Positions 41,795-54,462 of a stretch of DNA of 64,000 nt are shown in pieces (the first letter of the stretch is position 1; every line of letters starts with the position of its first letter). The notes below the pieces were generated by a model that made no database searches, had not been told where the DNA came from, and saw only the letters and a program-made list of their open reading frames with translations. This DNA comes from Rutpela maculata (taxonomy: Eukaryota; Arthropoda; Insecta; Coleoptera; Cerambycidae). The stretch is from positions 52,480,945 to 52,544,944 of the forward strand of contig OW386294.2 in the NCBI GenBank assembly GCA_936432065.2. Direction: 5' to 3'. The translations under genes and the position numbers were made by a program.

Positions 41795-42352
41795 GACTGG
41801 CGGTACATGACCAGTCAGGTGCAACGTTTTTAAAATGCATGCCAATCATATATATGAATGAAATTACCATGAATATGCCAGAAATGCAAATTTTAGGCAG
41901 TCGTCGCGTGCACAAGGGGGTGCAAATCGGTTTTTTTTGTGTATTTTTTTTGGGTTTTATTTTTTTATTTTTTTTAATGGATGCCAATAGTGCCAAACGA
42001 AAAACCTTGAAAAAAAATCCAAAATCAAAATCATCCAAAATCAAGAACACCAAAAAATTTTACGATTTAATGTGCACTTTAACAGTTGTTTTGGGCGCGG
42101 AAACTGCATGCCAATGAATTTCCGCTGGATTCTTTTTCACGGCTTTTCGTTTGGCACTATTGGCATCCATTAAAAAAAATAAAAAAATAAAACCCAAAAA
42201 AAAGACACAAAAAAAACCGATTTGCACCCCCTTGTGCACGCGACGACTGCCTAAAATTTGCATTTCTGGCATATTCATGGTAATTTCATTCATATATATG
42301 ATTGGCATGCATTTTAAAAACGTTGCACCTGACTGGTCATGTACCGCCAGTC
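41795..42352. mobile_element. Palindromic Tc1/mariner-type MITE, 558 bp
   Basis: GACTGGCGGTACATGACCAG and its complement form the tips, with about 215-bp near-identical arms and about 130 bp of unique centre. TA flanks both sides (41793-41794, 42353-42354). Open frames on both strands inside (for example 42151-42357) are arm translations. Confidence 0.82.
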
Positions 42353-42385
42353 TATAAAGACATATCCTCAAGGATATAAAATAAT

Positions 42386-42470
42386 GACAGTAATGACTGT
42401 TTAAAACAAAAAATGACTAAAAATGACTGCCGAATAAAAAAATGACTTTAATGACAATAATGACTTTGTT
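42386..42470 (+). repeat. Cluster of AATGACT/AATGAC motifs
   Basis: About eight AATGAC or ATGACT units occur in 85 bp with A-rich spacers. TGACT is also an AP-1 half site, but no promoter context is visible. It is most likely a decayed tandem repeat. Confidence 0.6.
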
Positions 42471-42529
42471 GGAAGCCTTGTATTCTAAGAAATGGCGAAG
42501 GATCCGGTATTATTTTAAATAAGGAAGAC

Positions 42530-43420
42530 GCAATGAATACAGTATCAGCAAGTCCTGGATTAGGTATGTATAGTTTCAACGACTTAACCGACCGCATAAA
42601 ACAATTATTTTTCCGCTTAACTAATTTTTTTTTTCTACGGCAATGTCGAAATTCCAACCGTGAAGGAGTGACACTTTTAGAGATTGAAGTGGGAATACAT
42701 GTAAAACCTATTTAATGATAAAGAGATCCAGGGCTGTAGCGAGCCAACATTTTTGGGGGGTTATTTTTCAAATTTGCCAACTTCATAACACATCCTCAAA
42801 TGTCCAACTTGTACCCTAAATAAAAATTGATGAGCGTGGGGGAGAAAATCTTTTAAAAAATTTTCAGTAAAAATTGTCATCTTGCATCTCAAATTTCCAA
42901 ATTTTGCCAAGTCTGACAAAGTTGGGGGGTAACGTACCCCCCACACCCCCCTTCGCTACGCCCCTAAAGAGATCATCTAATAGCAATTAATTGCAGTACC
43001 TGGCCAACAATCAGTCATTTAGAATTTTCTCAAAAACTGCTAATTTTAGAAAAAAAGTTTCAAATAAAAAAGTTACGTCCATCTTTTATCTTCGTTACTT
43101 CTCGATACACTTGGTGTCTATTTCGAAAGATAAAAAAGTTTCCCGCATGTTACATTTGAGAATGCAAATTTTCGACATAGCCTTAGAAAAAAAATAATGC
43201 TTTCTACACTTATTAAAATTTGACCTACATATTAACACATTATATTAACAAATATTTAGTGATTACACGATAAAAATTTGAGAGTAATCCATTGTGCCGT
43301 GTTTGAGTTAGAGCGAGTTAAGCGGAAAAATAATTGTTTTATGCGGTCGGCTAAGTCGTTGAAACTATACATACCTAATCCAGGACTTGCCGATAGTGTA
43401 TATAATAATGAAGACGTAAC
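42530..43420. repeat. Inverted pair (42535-42635 and 43310-43415)
   Basis: AGCAAGTCCTGGATTAGGTA near 42548 is mirrored at about 43373-43393, and CGCATAAAACAATTATTTTT at about 42592 is mirrored at 43325-43345. Either strand is open; one reads SASPGLGMYSFNDL, the other LKLYIPNPGLAD. This may be one coding segment duplicated in inverse orientation, or the TIRs of an element. A hAT MITE lies between the arms. Confidence 0.6.
42729..42966. mobile_element. hAT-type MITE, 238 bp, 8-bp TSD
   Basis: CAGGGCTGTAGCGAG at the left is mirrored by TTCGCTACGCCCCTA at the right. AAGAGATC flanks both sides (42721-42728, 42967-42974). G and C runs lie just inside the tips. Confidence 0.88.
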
Positions 43421-43765
43421 AAAAAAATTAAAAATTAAATTAAATATAAAAAAAAAACTTTTTAAAAACAAGCTTTTATTATTATTTAGGTGTACTAAAA
43501 CGAAAAAAATAAGTTATGTTGAATTAATTGTCTTAAAAGCTTGTCACGTGATAGAAAAAAATGCTTAGAAGTTCATACAGGCATTAATTTTGTTTGGCAG
43601 AAATTATAAGCATCTAAGCTTACAATTTCTGCCAAACAAAATTAATGCCTGTATGAACTTCCCGTGCGCGACAAGCTTGTAAGACAATTAATTCAACATA
43701 ACTTATGTTTTCTTCAAGCATATTAAAATGTTTAAACTATGTCACCAAAAACAGAAGTAGAAGTA

Positions 43766-44440
43766 GGACATTGTTTTACTAGTAACAAAATGTTAGTACC
43801 GAACGCCACCGTAGTGGACATTGTTTTACTAGTAACATAATGTTAGTTCCGAAAGCGCCGCCGTAGTGGGTCACGGTTATTAAACTATAACGGTTACCTC
43901 ATCCAGTAGCTTCTGGACGAAGGAGCGCGCAGGGGGGGAATTTCGGTCTAGCGCCTACGTCATGTAGCCACCGATCTCTTTGTCTCTATCTTTTGCATGG
44001 GAATCGGATATATGTCTCTCTTGCACGCTTTATTTGTTTAATTATTCAGATCAAGGTCAAAGTCTAGGTAAATCCAGATCCGGCACTAGTTGCCGCGTGT
44101 CGTGTTTTCAATTTGTCTGGCATACTACAACGACAGTGTGTTTATTTTTATATTGTTTATCTCACATCGCACTGTAACTGTCTGGTGTAATAAACTAGTT
44201 TGCTGTCGTCCCAGTGTATACTATTCGTTTATATCAGTGTTTATTAACTGAGTGAGTAGCAAAATGTCTAGTGCCGGCCCTGGCTGGGTCTAGAGGCTAC
44301 GTCATTTTCGGTTACCCCTCCCGCGCGCTCCTTCGTCTAAAAGCTGCTGGATGATGCAACCGTATAGTTTACTGACCGTGGTAGTGGGTATTGTTTTACT
44401 AGTAACATAATGTTAATTCCGAAAGCCACCGGTGGCGCGC
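43766..44440 (+). repeat. ~50-bp tandem repeat, three units, split by a MITE
   Basis: Units start GGACATTGTTTTACTAGTAA at 43766 and 43816, with a third at about 44386 after the MITE 43872-44380. They share ACATAATGTTAGTTCCGAA. The first two lie 50 bp apart. Confidence 0.8.
43872..44380. mobile_element. Mutator-type MITE, 509 bp, 9-bp TSD
   Basis: CACGGTTATTAAACTATAAC at the left is mirrored by ATAGTTTACTGACCGTG at the right, with further mirrored sequence (GAAGGAGCGCGC / GCGCGCTCCTTC). GTAGTGGGT flanks both sides (43863-43871, 44381-44389). A 9-bp duplication suggests Mutator-like. The copy of its left end at 35487-35600 shows the family is repeated. The open frame 43980-44177 is not recognisable. 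Confidence 0.82.
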
Positions 44441-44720
44441 TATCCACTAGCCACTTGTCATATTGTGTCAACATGTAAGACTGGAGTTTGAATATTTGTA
44501 CATTTATGATAAATAAATGAATGTTTACATTTTAATACGCTTGAAGAAAAAATAGTATATATTACACGGAGTAGAACGCCTTTTTTTGTGTTTCGCCCAG
44601 TTTGCAAATCCTGGGCTCGACACAAAAAAAGAGTGCGTTCTACTCCTAGTAATATAATATACTATTTTTCGTTTCAGTACAACTAAATAATAATAAAGGC
44701 TTGTTTTTAAAAAGTTTTTT

Positions 44721-46904
44721 TACATTTAATTTTACAAAAAGCTCTTTATTCACAGATGTGTCAACACTAATTTTTATTTTCGTAAGTTGTTATTCTCATA
44801 CATAAAACGAAATAGAAGTTGAAATAAACAAATGAATCTTAGCGCTCGAACTATAACGTACTGATGGCCCCTACTACATCAAACTGTCGAAAACGACACA
44901 CTTTTTTTAATTCATTTCTAAGATAAGCATATTTTGGAGGATCCCTTTTCATCATTTTGGAGGATCTCTTTTCATCATATAACGACATGTTATTCCCATT
45001 TTAGGTAACGGTAATTGTTTATTTGTTAATTCGCTTATTCTTTAATATTATGGAAGTGTTTTGTTGTTTGTGGCCCATCTTATACATAGTCCATTAATAA
45101 TTTAACTGAATATGAAAATTTGTTATCGTTATATGGTGCATCCGTTGGTCATGTCGAATTACATCGCGTTAGTCAATTATTTTCTAATTATTTATTTAGG
45201 GTATATAGAGACGATAACAACGCAGAAAGTTTTGACTATGGTGCGGAAAATATTATTTGTAGCTAATTATAATTGCGAAAAAAATATTTTCCGAAATGTA
45301 AAATAATATTTGAAGGGTAGTTCACGCTATTGCCAAGAAAGAGACCTGACAACTCTTGATAAAAAAATATACAGGTCGGATAATTTGAAAAAATAAAACG
45401 ACAGAAAAATATTATCTGGAATGTGTTTGTCAAGGGTGGAAATATGATTCAATTTTGGTAAAAAAAAATATACAGTGATCACTGAAAGGAATAAGATAAT
45501 TAATGAATAGAAGGTGTCAAATGGAGAGGGAAGATTTTGCAAATAATTTTACAAATTCTTTGTATTCCCCGCTTGCAAAGAGAAGCGTTGAAATCGTGAA
45601 AAAAATCATTATTCCAGATTCCGGCTTTTCAAATTTCAGATTTAGATTATGATATTTAGGTATTTCAATTCAGTCATTCAGTCCGTCTGTCGGTCAGTCT
45701 CTTGGCTCTGTATCTAAAAAAATATTTGACAAAAAAATAATATTCGGCAGGTTAATAAGGCTTATTGCCGTGGAAAAAATCTGGTATATTTTGAACGCCA
45801 CAAAAAATTAAAGAAAAAATGTTACGGAAAACAATGATACTTGACATGCAGTTAACACAATTGCTAAAGAAGAGGCCTATTTTAGTTTTAGCAAAAAAGA
45901 ATAAAATAATTAACTGGACTAAACACGTCAACAAAAAATGAGATGAAACATGGTGGCGAATTTCTCGAAAATGTGAGTGCTGGTAGTACTTAAAGTAGCA
46001 AATTCAAAGAATAATTTATAGGATACATTTTTAACATCCCCATTCCGTCGAATGTCGACCAGCTCAGCTAATTTTATTAAAAACTCTTACCAAAAAGTGG
46101 CCATTGGAGCTGGGACGTTTACTTTATTTCAAGAGAAGTTTGATTTTTTGCTAACCTTTCTGATTCTTATCATTTACCTACCTACATATGGCACTTTCCT
46201 TTGAACTAAAAAAATATGATACTTAGTAATGTACGGATTTTTTAACAAAAATCGTGAAAAATAATGGTCAACTCTCAGGAGAATCGTAGCTTGAGTCCTT
46301 GTGTGGTCTCCGAGTAACGTTCTTATTGAACTGAATCATATAAAATAATGTGCCACTCAATCAACGTGTCACTTCTCAAAGTTGTCCCCAGGGGTCTAGC
46401 TTAGGTGGGACTTAAAAAGTACACATTTCAATTAAAGTCAAACGAGAACCTAAATTAGCAAAATACATACAAGTTATCGAAGAAGAAGGGGTGAAATTCC
46501 CCGATAAATATGTTAGCAATGTTTTTTTTTGCAAATGCAGAGTAATCTGATTACCCATCTACAAGATAAAACATACGGTGTAAAACACAAAAGACACATC
46601 TGATAAAATAGTTACGTGTCATCCATGACTCTTGTTTATATTTTTTCTTTTTCTACATATATTTTAATTTGATAAATATGTGTAGTAAAGTAAGTCAGTC
46701 AGCAACGCGAAGAAAATGGGGTGGCAAGGAGAACGATTGTTAAGATAACTTTCATTGAAGCTGAAAACGTGTCGAAGGCGAATACAAAGACGTCTTGTCT
46801 ATCTTATGGTCCAGCCAAAAAGATTCATGGAAGTGAAGCGAATCTACGATGAAGATTCAACTGCCTTGTGGTGATTCTCTAAATAAGAACATCGCATAAG
46901 CAGC
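44721..46904. other. No gene recognised
   Basis: About 2.2 kb without a supportable gene, RNA or element end. It is AT-rich, with a CAGTCCGTCTGTCGGTCAGTC microsatellite-like patch near 45680. Short frames near 45112 and 45327 have no recognisable motif. Confidence 0.5.
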
Positions 46905-46974
46905 AACGGGAATATATTTATTATGAAATTATCTACTTTCTGTATATTGGTGCCTCAATCTGGTCACGCTAATA
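46905..46974 (+). repeat. Direct repeat with 49100-49165, flanking a transposon
   Basis: ATGAAATTATCTACTTTCTG and GTCACGCTAATATA recur at 49109-49160 with small changes. The two copies lie on either side of the Tc1-type element at 46977, so a local duplication preceded or accompanied its arrival. Confidence 0.7.
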
Positions 46975-46976
46975 TA

Positions 46977-48919
46977 AAATCTGTTCGCTGATAGAATCCT
47001 GGTTGTATAGTGTAAGGAATATCGTCCGGAGCTCTATCCTTCCTTGTCTTTATTGAAATATTGTTTGTAACCTAATCTCATGACCGACGTGCGGTATTTC
47101 TATTGTTCGGCAGCAACCAATTTGCGTAACGCGTATCGTCGTCGAATGCGGCTGGCGATTTCAGGGGCGGGTCGATTTTCTCGGAAGTCGGATATAGCAG
47201 GAGTGCACTTATTTCAATTAGTGCCTAAGATGGCAATTTTAGTCTAGTTCTATTATTAAAATAGTAAACATGCATTCTGGTGAATTTTTAAATCCGCAAT
47301 CACAGCAGTTAGTTTTGAATTTGTTGGAATATTTTCAAAAAGAAAATGAAAATGGTGGACCTTTATTGGCAATAAAAGCTGTTCAAAGGCGAGTGGGTGA
47401 GGCTTTAAAAATTGATGAAAAGACTGTAAGAAAAAGAGCTAACGCACGATGCTGTAAAATATGAAATAAAAAATGTTATTTACGATATGGTGTCTGATCA
47501 TAAACATATTTCCTCTTAGAAGAGCTAAAATCTAGAGCAACAGTTGATATTGGCCGTACCAGTTTATATAAAGTGATTAAAAAATTAGGCTTTTCCTTTA
47601 AAAAAGATGACAATAGAAAAGTACTGTGTGAAAGACCACAAATTTATCTAAAACGGCTAGAGTTTTTACGCAAATAGGTAAAAAATGTGAAAAGTAATGA
47701 CCCCAAAGATGTAGTGTTCGAAACGAAACTTGGATCTTTAGCAGAGGAGGATTAAAACGTTCTTGGCAAGATAATTACAGTAAATCTAAAAGGCGTCGTG
47801 CAGCTACAGAAGGTAAAACATTTATAGTTGTACATGCAGGATCTAAGAATAAGTCAGTAGATTACCATGACAACATGAACTGAAAATTTTGAAAAGTGGC
47901 TGACAGAGAGACTTTTGCCGGGGTTACAAAATCCAAGCATTATTGACATTATTGTTTTAGATAACGCTAAGTACCACCCTCGGGTTGAAGAAAAACAACC
48001 AACCCGATCTTGGACGAAAGAAAAAATACAAACCTTGTTAAAGACCAAAAACATAGATTTCAGTGATACCGCATTTAAAGCCGAATTGTTCCGAATAGCT
48101 GGAGCTAACAGAACAGAGTAACACTATGTTGTCGACAATTTAATTAGAGAGCATGGACATGAAGTACTGCGGCTTCCACCATATCACTGTCAGTTCAACC
48201 CAATAGAACTTGTTTGGGGAATTTGTAAGGAGTATTACGACAAATACATCGGGAAAGCTAGTTTTAGTGACGAAACCGTTCTTGCTATGTGGAATGAAGT
48301 GTTATCTCAAGTGTCGATCTCAATTTGGTCGAAGAGTGTAAATCACACAAATAAATTGATTTTAGAGACATATGATCGAGAGGTTCATAATGAAGAAGTT
48401 ATGCCACTCATTATAAGTGTTAATAATGAAAGCGACGATAAGGACTCGGAAGAATTAGACATTGGCGAAGAAAACTAAATTTATTTATTTACCTTATACT
48501 AGGTATTTGTATTTTACTACCATACTTTATATAGGGTTCGGCATAATTAGTATTAAGTATATATTTTTATTTTAAGATTACATATACCTATTTGACAAAA
48601 TTCTATTAATGAATAAAAAAGATAGCTGCAACTATTTAAGTGTATTAATTTTGTATATTTGCTCTATCATATTTTTTACTTGAAACCAAAACAATTCAAT
48701 ATTATAATTTATTTATTTAACTTAAATTACTACAAATTTACAATAGATGTATTATATATGCTTATACTTAAATTTTCTTTAAATAAATCTAATTAAACAC
48801 ATCAAGTAAAATAAAAAACACAGCGACGCCACTGTGCATTCGAAAACACCAACGAGTCTACGACATCTTAGTTCAGACGTTCGTGACGTCACATCGGGAC
48901 TCTATCAGCGAACAGACTT
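46977..48919 (+). mobile_element. Tc1/IS630-type transposon, 1943 bp, TA duplication
   Basis: AAATCTGTTCGCTGATAGA at the left and its near-perfect complement at the right are terminal inverted repeats of about 23 bp. TA lies outside both (46975-46976, 48920-48921). The interior encodes one broken transposase (47270-48478). Length, structure and target are those of a complete Tc1/mariner superfamily element, the best preserved autonomous-type copy in the window. Confidence 0.88.
47270..48478 (+). pseudogene. Tc1/IS630-like DDE transposase, inactivated
   Basis: ATG at 47270 starts MHSGEFLNPQSQQLVLNLLE, a helix-turn-helix region with AIKAVQRRVGEALKIDEKTV. After a frameshift it continues TVDIGRTSLYKVIKKLGFSF, KKDDNRKVLCERPQIYLKRL, NETWIFSRGGLKRSW, FIVVHAGSKNKSVDYHDNMN, then DIIVLDNAKYHPRVEEKQPT (second Asp) and PPYHCQFNPIELVWGICKEY (Glu). 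The first catalytic Asp, expected before ETWI, reads Asn. An acidic tail DDKDSEELDIGEEN ends at 48478. About four stops or frameshifts are present. The full length would be about 395 residues, normal for this group, with a DDE triad. Confidence 0.82.
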
Positions 48920-48921
48920 TA

Positions 48922-50441
48922 CTAGTTAGGTAAATCTATTAAAATACTCGTTATTGGAGAACCAATCAAAACAACTACTCTTCTAGATAATACCGACGAA
49001 GTATGGAATTACAGGATAGGATTCCTAGTATTTTAAAGCAAAAAAAAATATATTGAAAATACTAAAATCGTTTATTTAAATTCAGTCGTTCACACTTTTT
49101 TATTTAATATGAAATTATCTTTCTGTATATTGGTACCTTAATCTAGTCACGCTAATATGCTAGCAGTAGTATGTATATTAGCCAGATGACAAAAGGCGAA
49201 GAGAACGCCATACAAAAAAAAATAATAATAATAAAAAAAGTTGACAATTCTGTTCGTAAGGGAACTTCTTGTTGATATTCTAGCTTGGTCAGATTTAGAT
49301 CAATGGTATATGAAAGGAACGAATGGTTTCTTTGAAAGTTATCTGCTGAGTAACCCCAAAATAATATTTTTTAACAATAATGTAAACAGAAATACAAGAT
49401 ATTTATTTTTTTAAATACACATAACACTACTAAAAACGATAATAAGAATTAACGTTTCCACGTGTACACAGTGTACAAATCTGCAACTGTAATTTATACA
49501 GGAAGCTACTACCTCTAACTTAAACAAATTTGATACCATTTGAATAAGTATTTGCATATTACGTCTTTGGGTGGCAAATTCACTTAAAAATACTTACACA
49601 TAACAAATGAAATATTATTGAAGCCTAGTGTAACTTACATCAGCTTTTTATATTTTATGATACGAGTTAAACTTGTGATGACCTGAATTATGATAAGGAT
49701 AAGATTGATTTATATTAGATGTTATTCATTTTTTTTACATATTCTTTTATTTGGCGGTTTAATTACTAATTAGGATAACAATGTTTTGAGTAAAAAATCT
49801 GTTGGCGCGTTAAAAAATTATATGTACACAGGATCCTTTGTATAATTAATATAATTTATTATAAAGGCAGATGGAAAATATTTTTCATAAACAGCATGCA
49901 TAAATGAAAACTTTTCATATACGTCAAATCAAATCTCTGAGCCGCAAGTAGAAAGAAACATCTCTACAAATTACATTCGATTTTTTGACGGTTAAGTGAC
50001 TACTGAAATCCATTGCCTTTCCGAAATTTAATAAAATAAAACTGGGGAAACTCAAATATGGCTATAAATGTGTTGCTTTGTTTTATCTTTCTAACACACA
50101 TTCTTGTAAGAGGGAAAATAACATACAAGTGAGCAAGGGCAACGTTCAATAGCTTACATTATCTTCCCTTTATTTCTACTTCTCAAACAATAACATAAGA
50201 AGAATTAATTAATTATCGATAAGTTTATCAACAATAGAGCTCATTAATCACGGCCGTGGGTAATAATTCATTACTCAATAGGCCAGGACCAATTACAAGA
50301 GTTCATATCCAACAGTTTTTGTGGAGCAATCACAAAAGACAATTTAAAGTTCAAAAACATCGTGTGCCATAACTCAATTCAATCTGTCATAAAAAGTAGG
50401 TCGTCAATTTTGCCGAAAGCCAAAAATGTCACTTTTCGTAC
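48922..50441. other. No gene; one copy of the flanking direct repeat at 49100-49165
   Basis: This is about 1.5 kb of AT-rich DNA. Apart from the direct repeat shared with 46905-46974, no coding, RNA or element terminus was found. Confidence 0.5.
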
Positions 50442-50449
50442 GCTCCTAT

Positions 50450-51004
50450 CAAGGAGAGATCTAGAAATTTCAATAATTTTTTTCTCGTCTGTGGTGCATG
50501 GGACCCATACGAAATATGGGAAATAACATCTCGAGAAGCACTTCTCTAACGACAATTTTGAAAAAGCAGTTTGCGAAAATGTTTTTCAAAATTCGGTTAC
50601 CCCCCCCAGGTCTAGGGACTCCTGTTTAAAATTATTGTTTTTTGTCATATGCATTTTACTTTTCATAAAAATACAATATGTTTAAGTTTATGAAAATATT
50701 TACAATTTAACAAATCACAAAATTTCAATTCTTTGTATTTCAGTTAGTAAGGAAAATATTTTCATAAACTTCAAAACGTATTGTTGTATTTTTATGAAAA
50801 GTAAAATGCATATGACAAAAAAAATAATTTTAAACAGGAGTTCCTAGACCGAATTTTGAAAAATTTTTCGCAAACTGCTTTTTCGCAAAATTTTTTAGGG
50901 GTCGTTAGAGAAGTGCTTCTCGAGATGTTATTTCCCATATTTCGTATGGGTCCCATGCGCCCCAGACGAGAAAAAAATTATTGAAATTTCTAGATCCGCC
51001 CTTG
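50450..51004. mobile_element. Foldback hAT MITE, 555 bp, 8-bp TSD
   Basis: It starts CAAGGAGAGATCTAGAAATT and ends AATTTCTAGATCCGCCCTTG. GCTCCTAT flanks both sides (50442-50449, 51005-51012). The arms share sequence with 19391-20014 (CTCGTCTGTGGTGCATGGGA and the CACTTCTCTAA block), but the outer 12-14 bp differ and match the tip of the MITE at 8806. The palindrome is decayed by several indels. Confidence 0.92.
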
Positions 51005-51012
51005 GCTCCTAT

Positions 51013-51583
51013 AGGCTTGAATTTCTGATTTCGCCGGTGCGATTGACGATGTGCATCAAATGCAATTCTCCCTTTTTCCATAATGACATCGTATGATCCT
51101 TTGACTCATATAGTAAAAAATATCTGAACGTTTAAAGATTTCGTGTTTCGCCTTCTTTGCAGATTGCGAAAATGGGCGCTTCAACGCGGTTTTTGTCGGA
51201 TAAATCGAAAAGTCTGTCCTAGCTAAAAAATAAAAATCTCCAAGGAAAAGTTCATAAACTGAGGAACAATTTGCTGTTTTTAAAATCTTAGTAATATTTG
51301 TCTTTTCGGAGATATGGAGGTTTAATTGCGTTTTTAAGTCAAAATATTACTTTAAAAATTAAATATCTCAGAAACTATAGCACTTGCGCCAAAAATGTTA
51401 AGAAACCAAATTAAAGATTATTATCGATTAAGCTAAAAGTCATTTTTTAATTTTTTCCTCTTTAAGAAATAAAGAAGTTATGACTCGAGTTATGATCAAC
51501 ACAATGTGCGTCTTCGCATTTTTGTCCCTAAAAATCTCGTCATTTGTCACAATTATTATTTTCGGCAAATTTACTTTAAAGTA
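51013..51583. other. No gene recognised
   Basis: Decayed interspersed-repeat-like sequence (GGAGATATGGAGG, GAAACTATAGCACTTG). No termini or coding were found. Confidence 0.45.
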
Positions 51584-52005
51584 CAGGGTGGACCAAATTA
51601 TATGAGATTTGAGGTTTTCTCTAAAACTATGACAGATAGACAAAAACCATGATACAAAGAATACAAGGTATGACATTGCGCATGTGGGCGGAGCCAAATC
51701 GACAGTTGCTTCGTCACGCCGTGATAATTTTCTACCCGCTTCCTTCGTAAAAGTGAGTTTGCCGACGTCTGTGGAAGTTGTTTTTTGGATTATTTTACTT
51801 ATTTTAGTGTTCTTGCAATAACCTTTAGTTATAAAAATGCGTTGTGCATTGGCATCATGTAAAAGTGACAATATGTTTGAAACGTATTTATGCGGAGATA
51901 AAGCTCATTTATAAAGAACGATGGTTCTTCTTCTCCTTCTTTTAGCGGGGCGACGAAGGGTCGCCGCACTCAGGCCTTGTGGCCCATTGTGCAACCGCTA
52001 CGAAT

Positions 52006-52871
<866 letters not shown>

Positions 52872-54462
52872 GGCCTGAGTATGTTCTCGAGTGGGTTCCA
52901 GTCAAGAACGATGGTTACTAAGAACACTAAGAATCCCTACTTATTCAAAATTCCAATGTGTTCAGGCAAATCCATGATACAAATTCTTTGTATCATGAGG
53001 AAAATCCTATGTAATTTAAAATCCCGCTATCACCGCGTGACGTCTTGCGCCAACCGGACCGAATTTGGCGAACTGACTATCATACCTTCTATTCTTTGTA
53101 TCATGGACAAAAACCTATATAGGTACCCTGAGCTTGATTTTCGAAAAACAAACAATGGCGCAAACCGCGATCGTCTATGTTTTTCGACTACCGAGCTACA
53201 GAGCGTTTTCGGAAAATTGGCATTTTTGGGTGACCTCTATTTTCAATTACCAAGTGTCGAATCGAAAATCGAGTAACACATTCTTAATGTACTTTTTTGA
53301 GTATAATCCGTTGCTGATAAGAAGAAAATTATGCATGCCTTAGTTTTCGAAACGTAGACATAACTTCTGTTTTTTTAAATGGAACACCCCGTAAATTATT
53401 TTATTATTCGATCACAACTTAAATTAGCTACCTAACGATATATCACGTCATATTTATCTCTAGAGAAACTGGTTAATTTTCGAAAAATTTAATATATTTG
53501 TGAGGAGGTCATGGAAAACTATTAACAAAAATCTTCTTCGCATCCTATAACACTTAATCATATCATATTTTTCACAATTACTAAATTGAACCATTTTTAA
53601 CAATGCTCACTCACAATTAACTCACAAATTAGTTTTTGACATTTACGATTATTTCGATTTTCTTTTTTTGCCATGGCCTTCTCAATAAATTTTAGAAATG
53701 CATAAATATGCATAGATGTCAATGGAACACAATTCGAATATTTATTGTAGTTTAGTTTCTCCTATTTTTGGCAAAATTATTTTATATTATAAGAAGTGTT
53801 GTTGTTAATAGTTTTCCATGGCCTCTTCACAAATATATAAAATTTTTCTAGATATAAATATGACATATGATATATCGTTGGATAGCTAATTTATGCTGTG
53901 ATCAAATAATGAAATAATTTAGAGGTGTTCCATTTAAAAAAACACAAGTTATGTCTATATCTCGAAAACTGAGGCATGCATAATTTTCTTCTTATCAGTA
54001 ACGGATTCTACTCAAAAAAATGCCTTAAGAATGTGTATCAATTTTTGATTCGACACTTGGAAATTGAGATGGTAGAGGACATCCAAAAATGAGAATTTTC
54101 CAAAAACGCTCTGCAGCTCGGCAGTCGAAAAAGATAGACGATTGCGGTTTGGGCCATTGTTTGTTTCTGGAAAATCGAGCTCAGAACACCTATATTGGTT
54201 TTTGTCTATCTGCCATAGTTTTGGAGAAAACTCCAAATCCCATCTAATTTGGTCCACCCTGTACAACTTCTCGTCGAATAGTCGTAGAAAAGGTACAGTA
54301 TTCTATTCACGTGTAATAGCTATTACTCACTCGGATGAAAACATCATCCGCTTGAATAATAGCCACCATTATGTGCTCGTTGAATAATATAGATAGTATT
54401 TTATTCAATTCCTAATGTTAGTATACCTATTTAAATAAATAAGTGGCACCTCTTATTATATA

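Larger units (their letters stand above)
43450..44720. mobile_element. Long-TIR element whose arms are themselves palindromes
   Basis: The left arm 43450-43745 mirrors the right arm 44515-44720 (AAAAACAAGCTTTTATTATT versus AATAATAAAGGCTTGTTTTT; TCTTCAAGCATATTAAAATG versus CATTTTAATACGCTTGAAGA). Each arm also folds on itself: 43506-43715 has a GGCATTAATTTTGTTTGGCA hairpin, and 44545-44680 has a GTAGAACGC...GCGTTCTAC hairpin. The interior holds a 50-bp tandem repeat and a Mutator-type MITE. Exact termini are not defined. Confidence 0.6.

Noticed and set aside
41542..42371. Large overlapping frames on both strands as coding genes
   Set aside because: They are mirror translations of the arms of a palindromic MITE (41795-42352).
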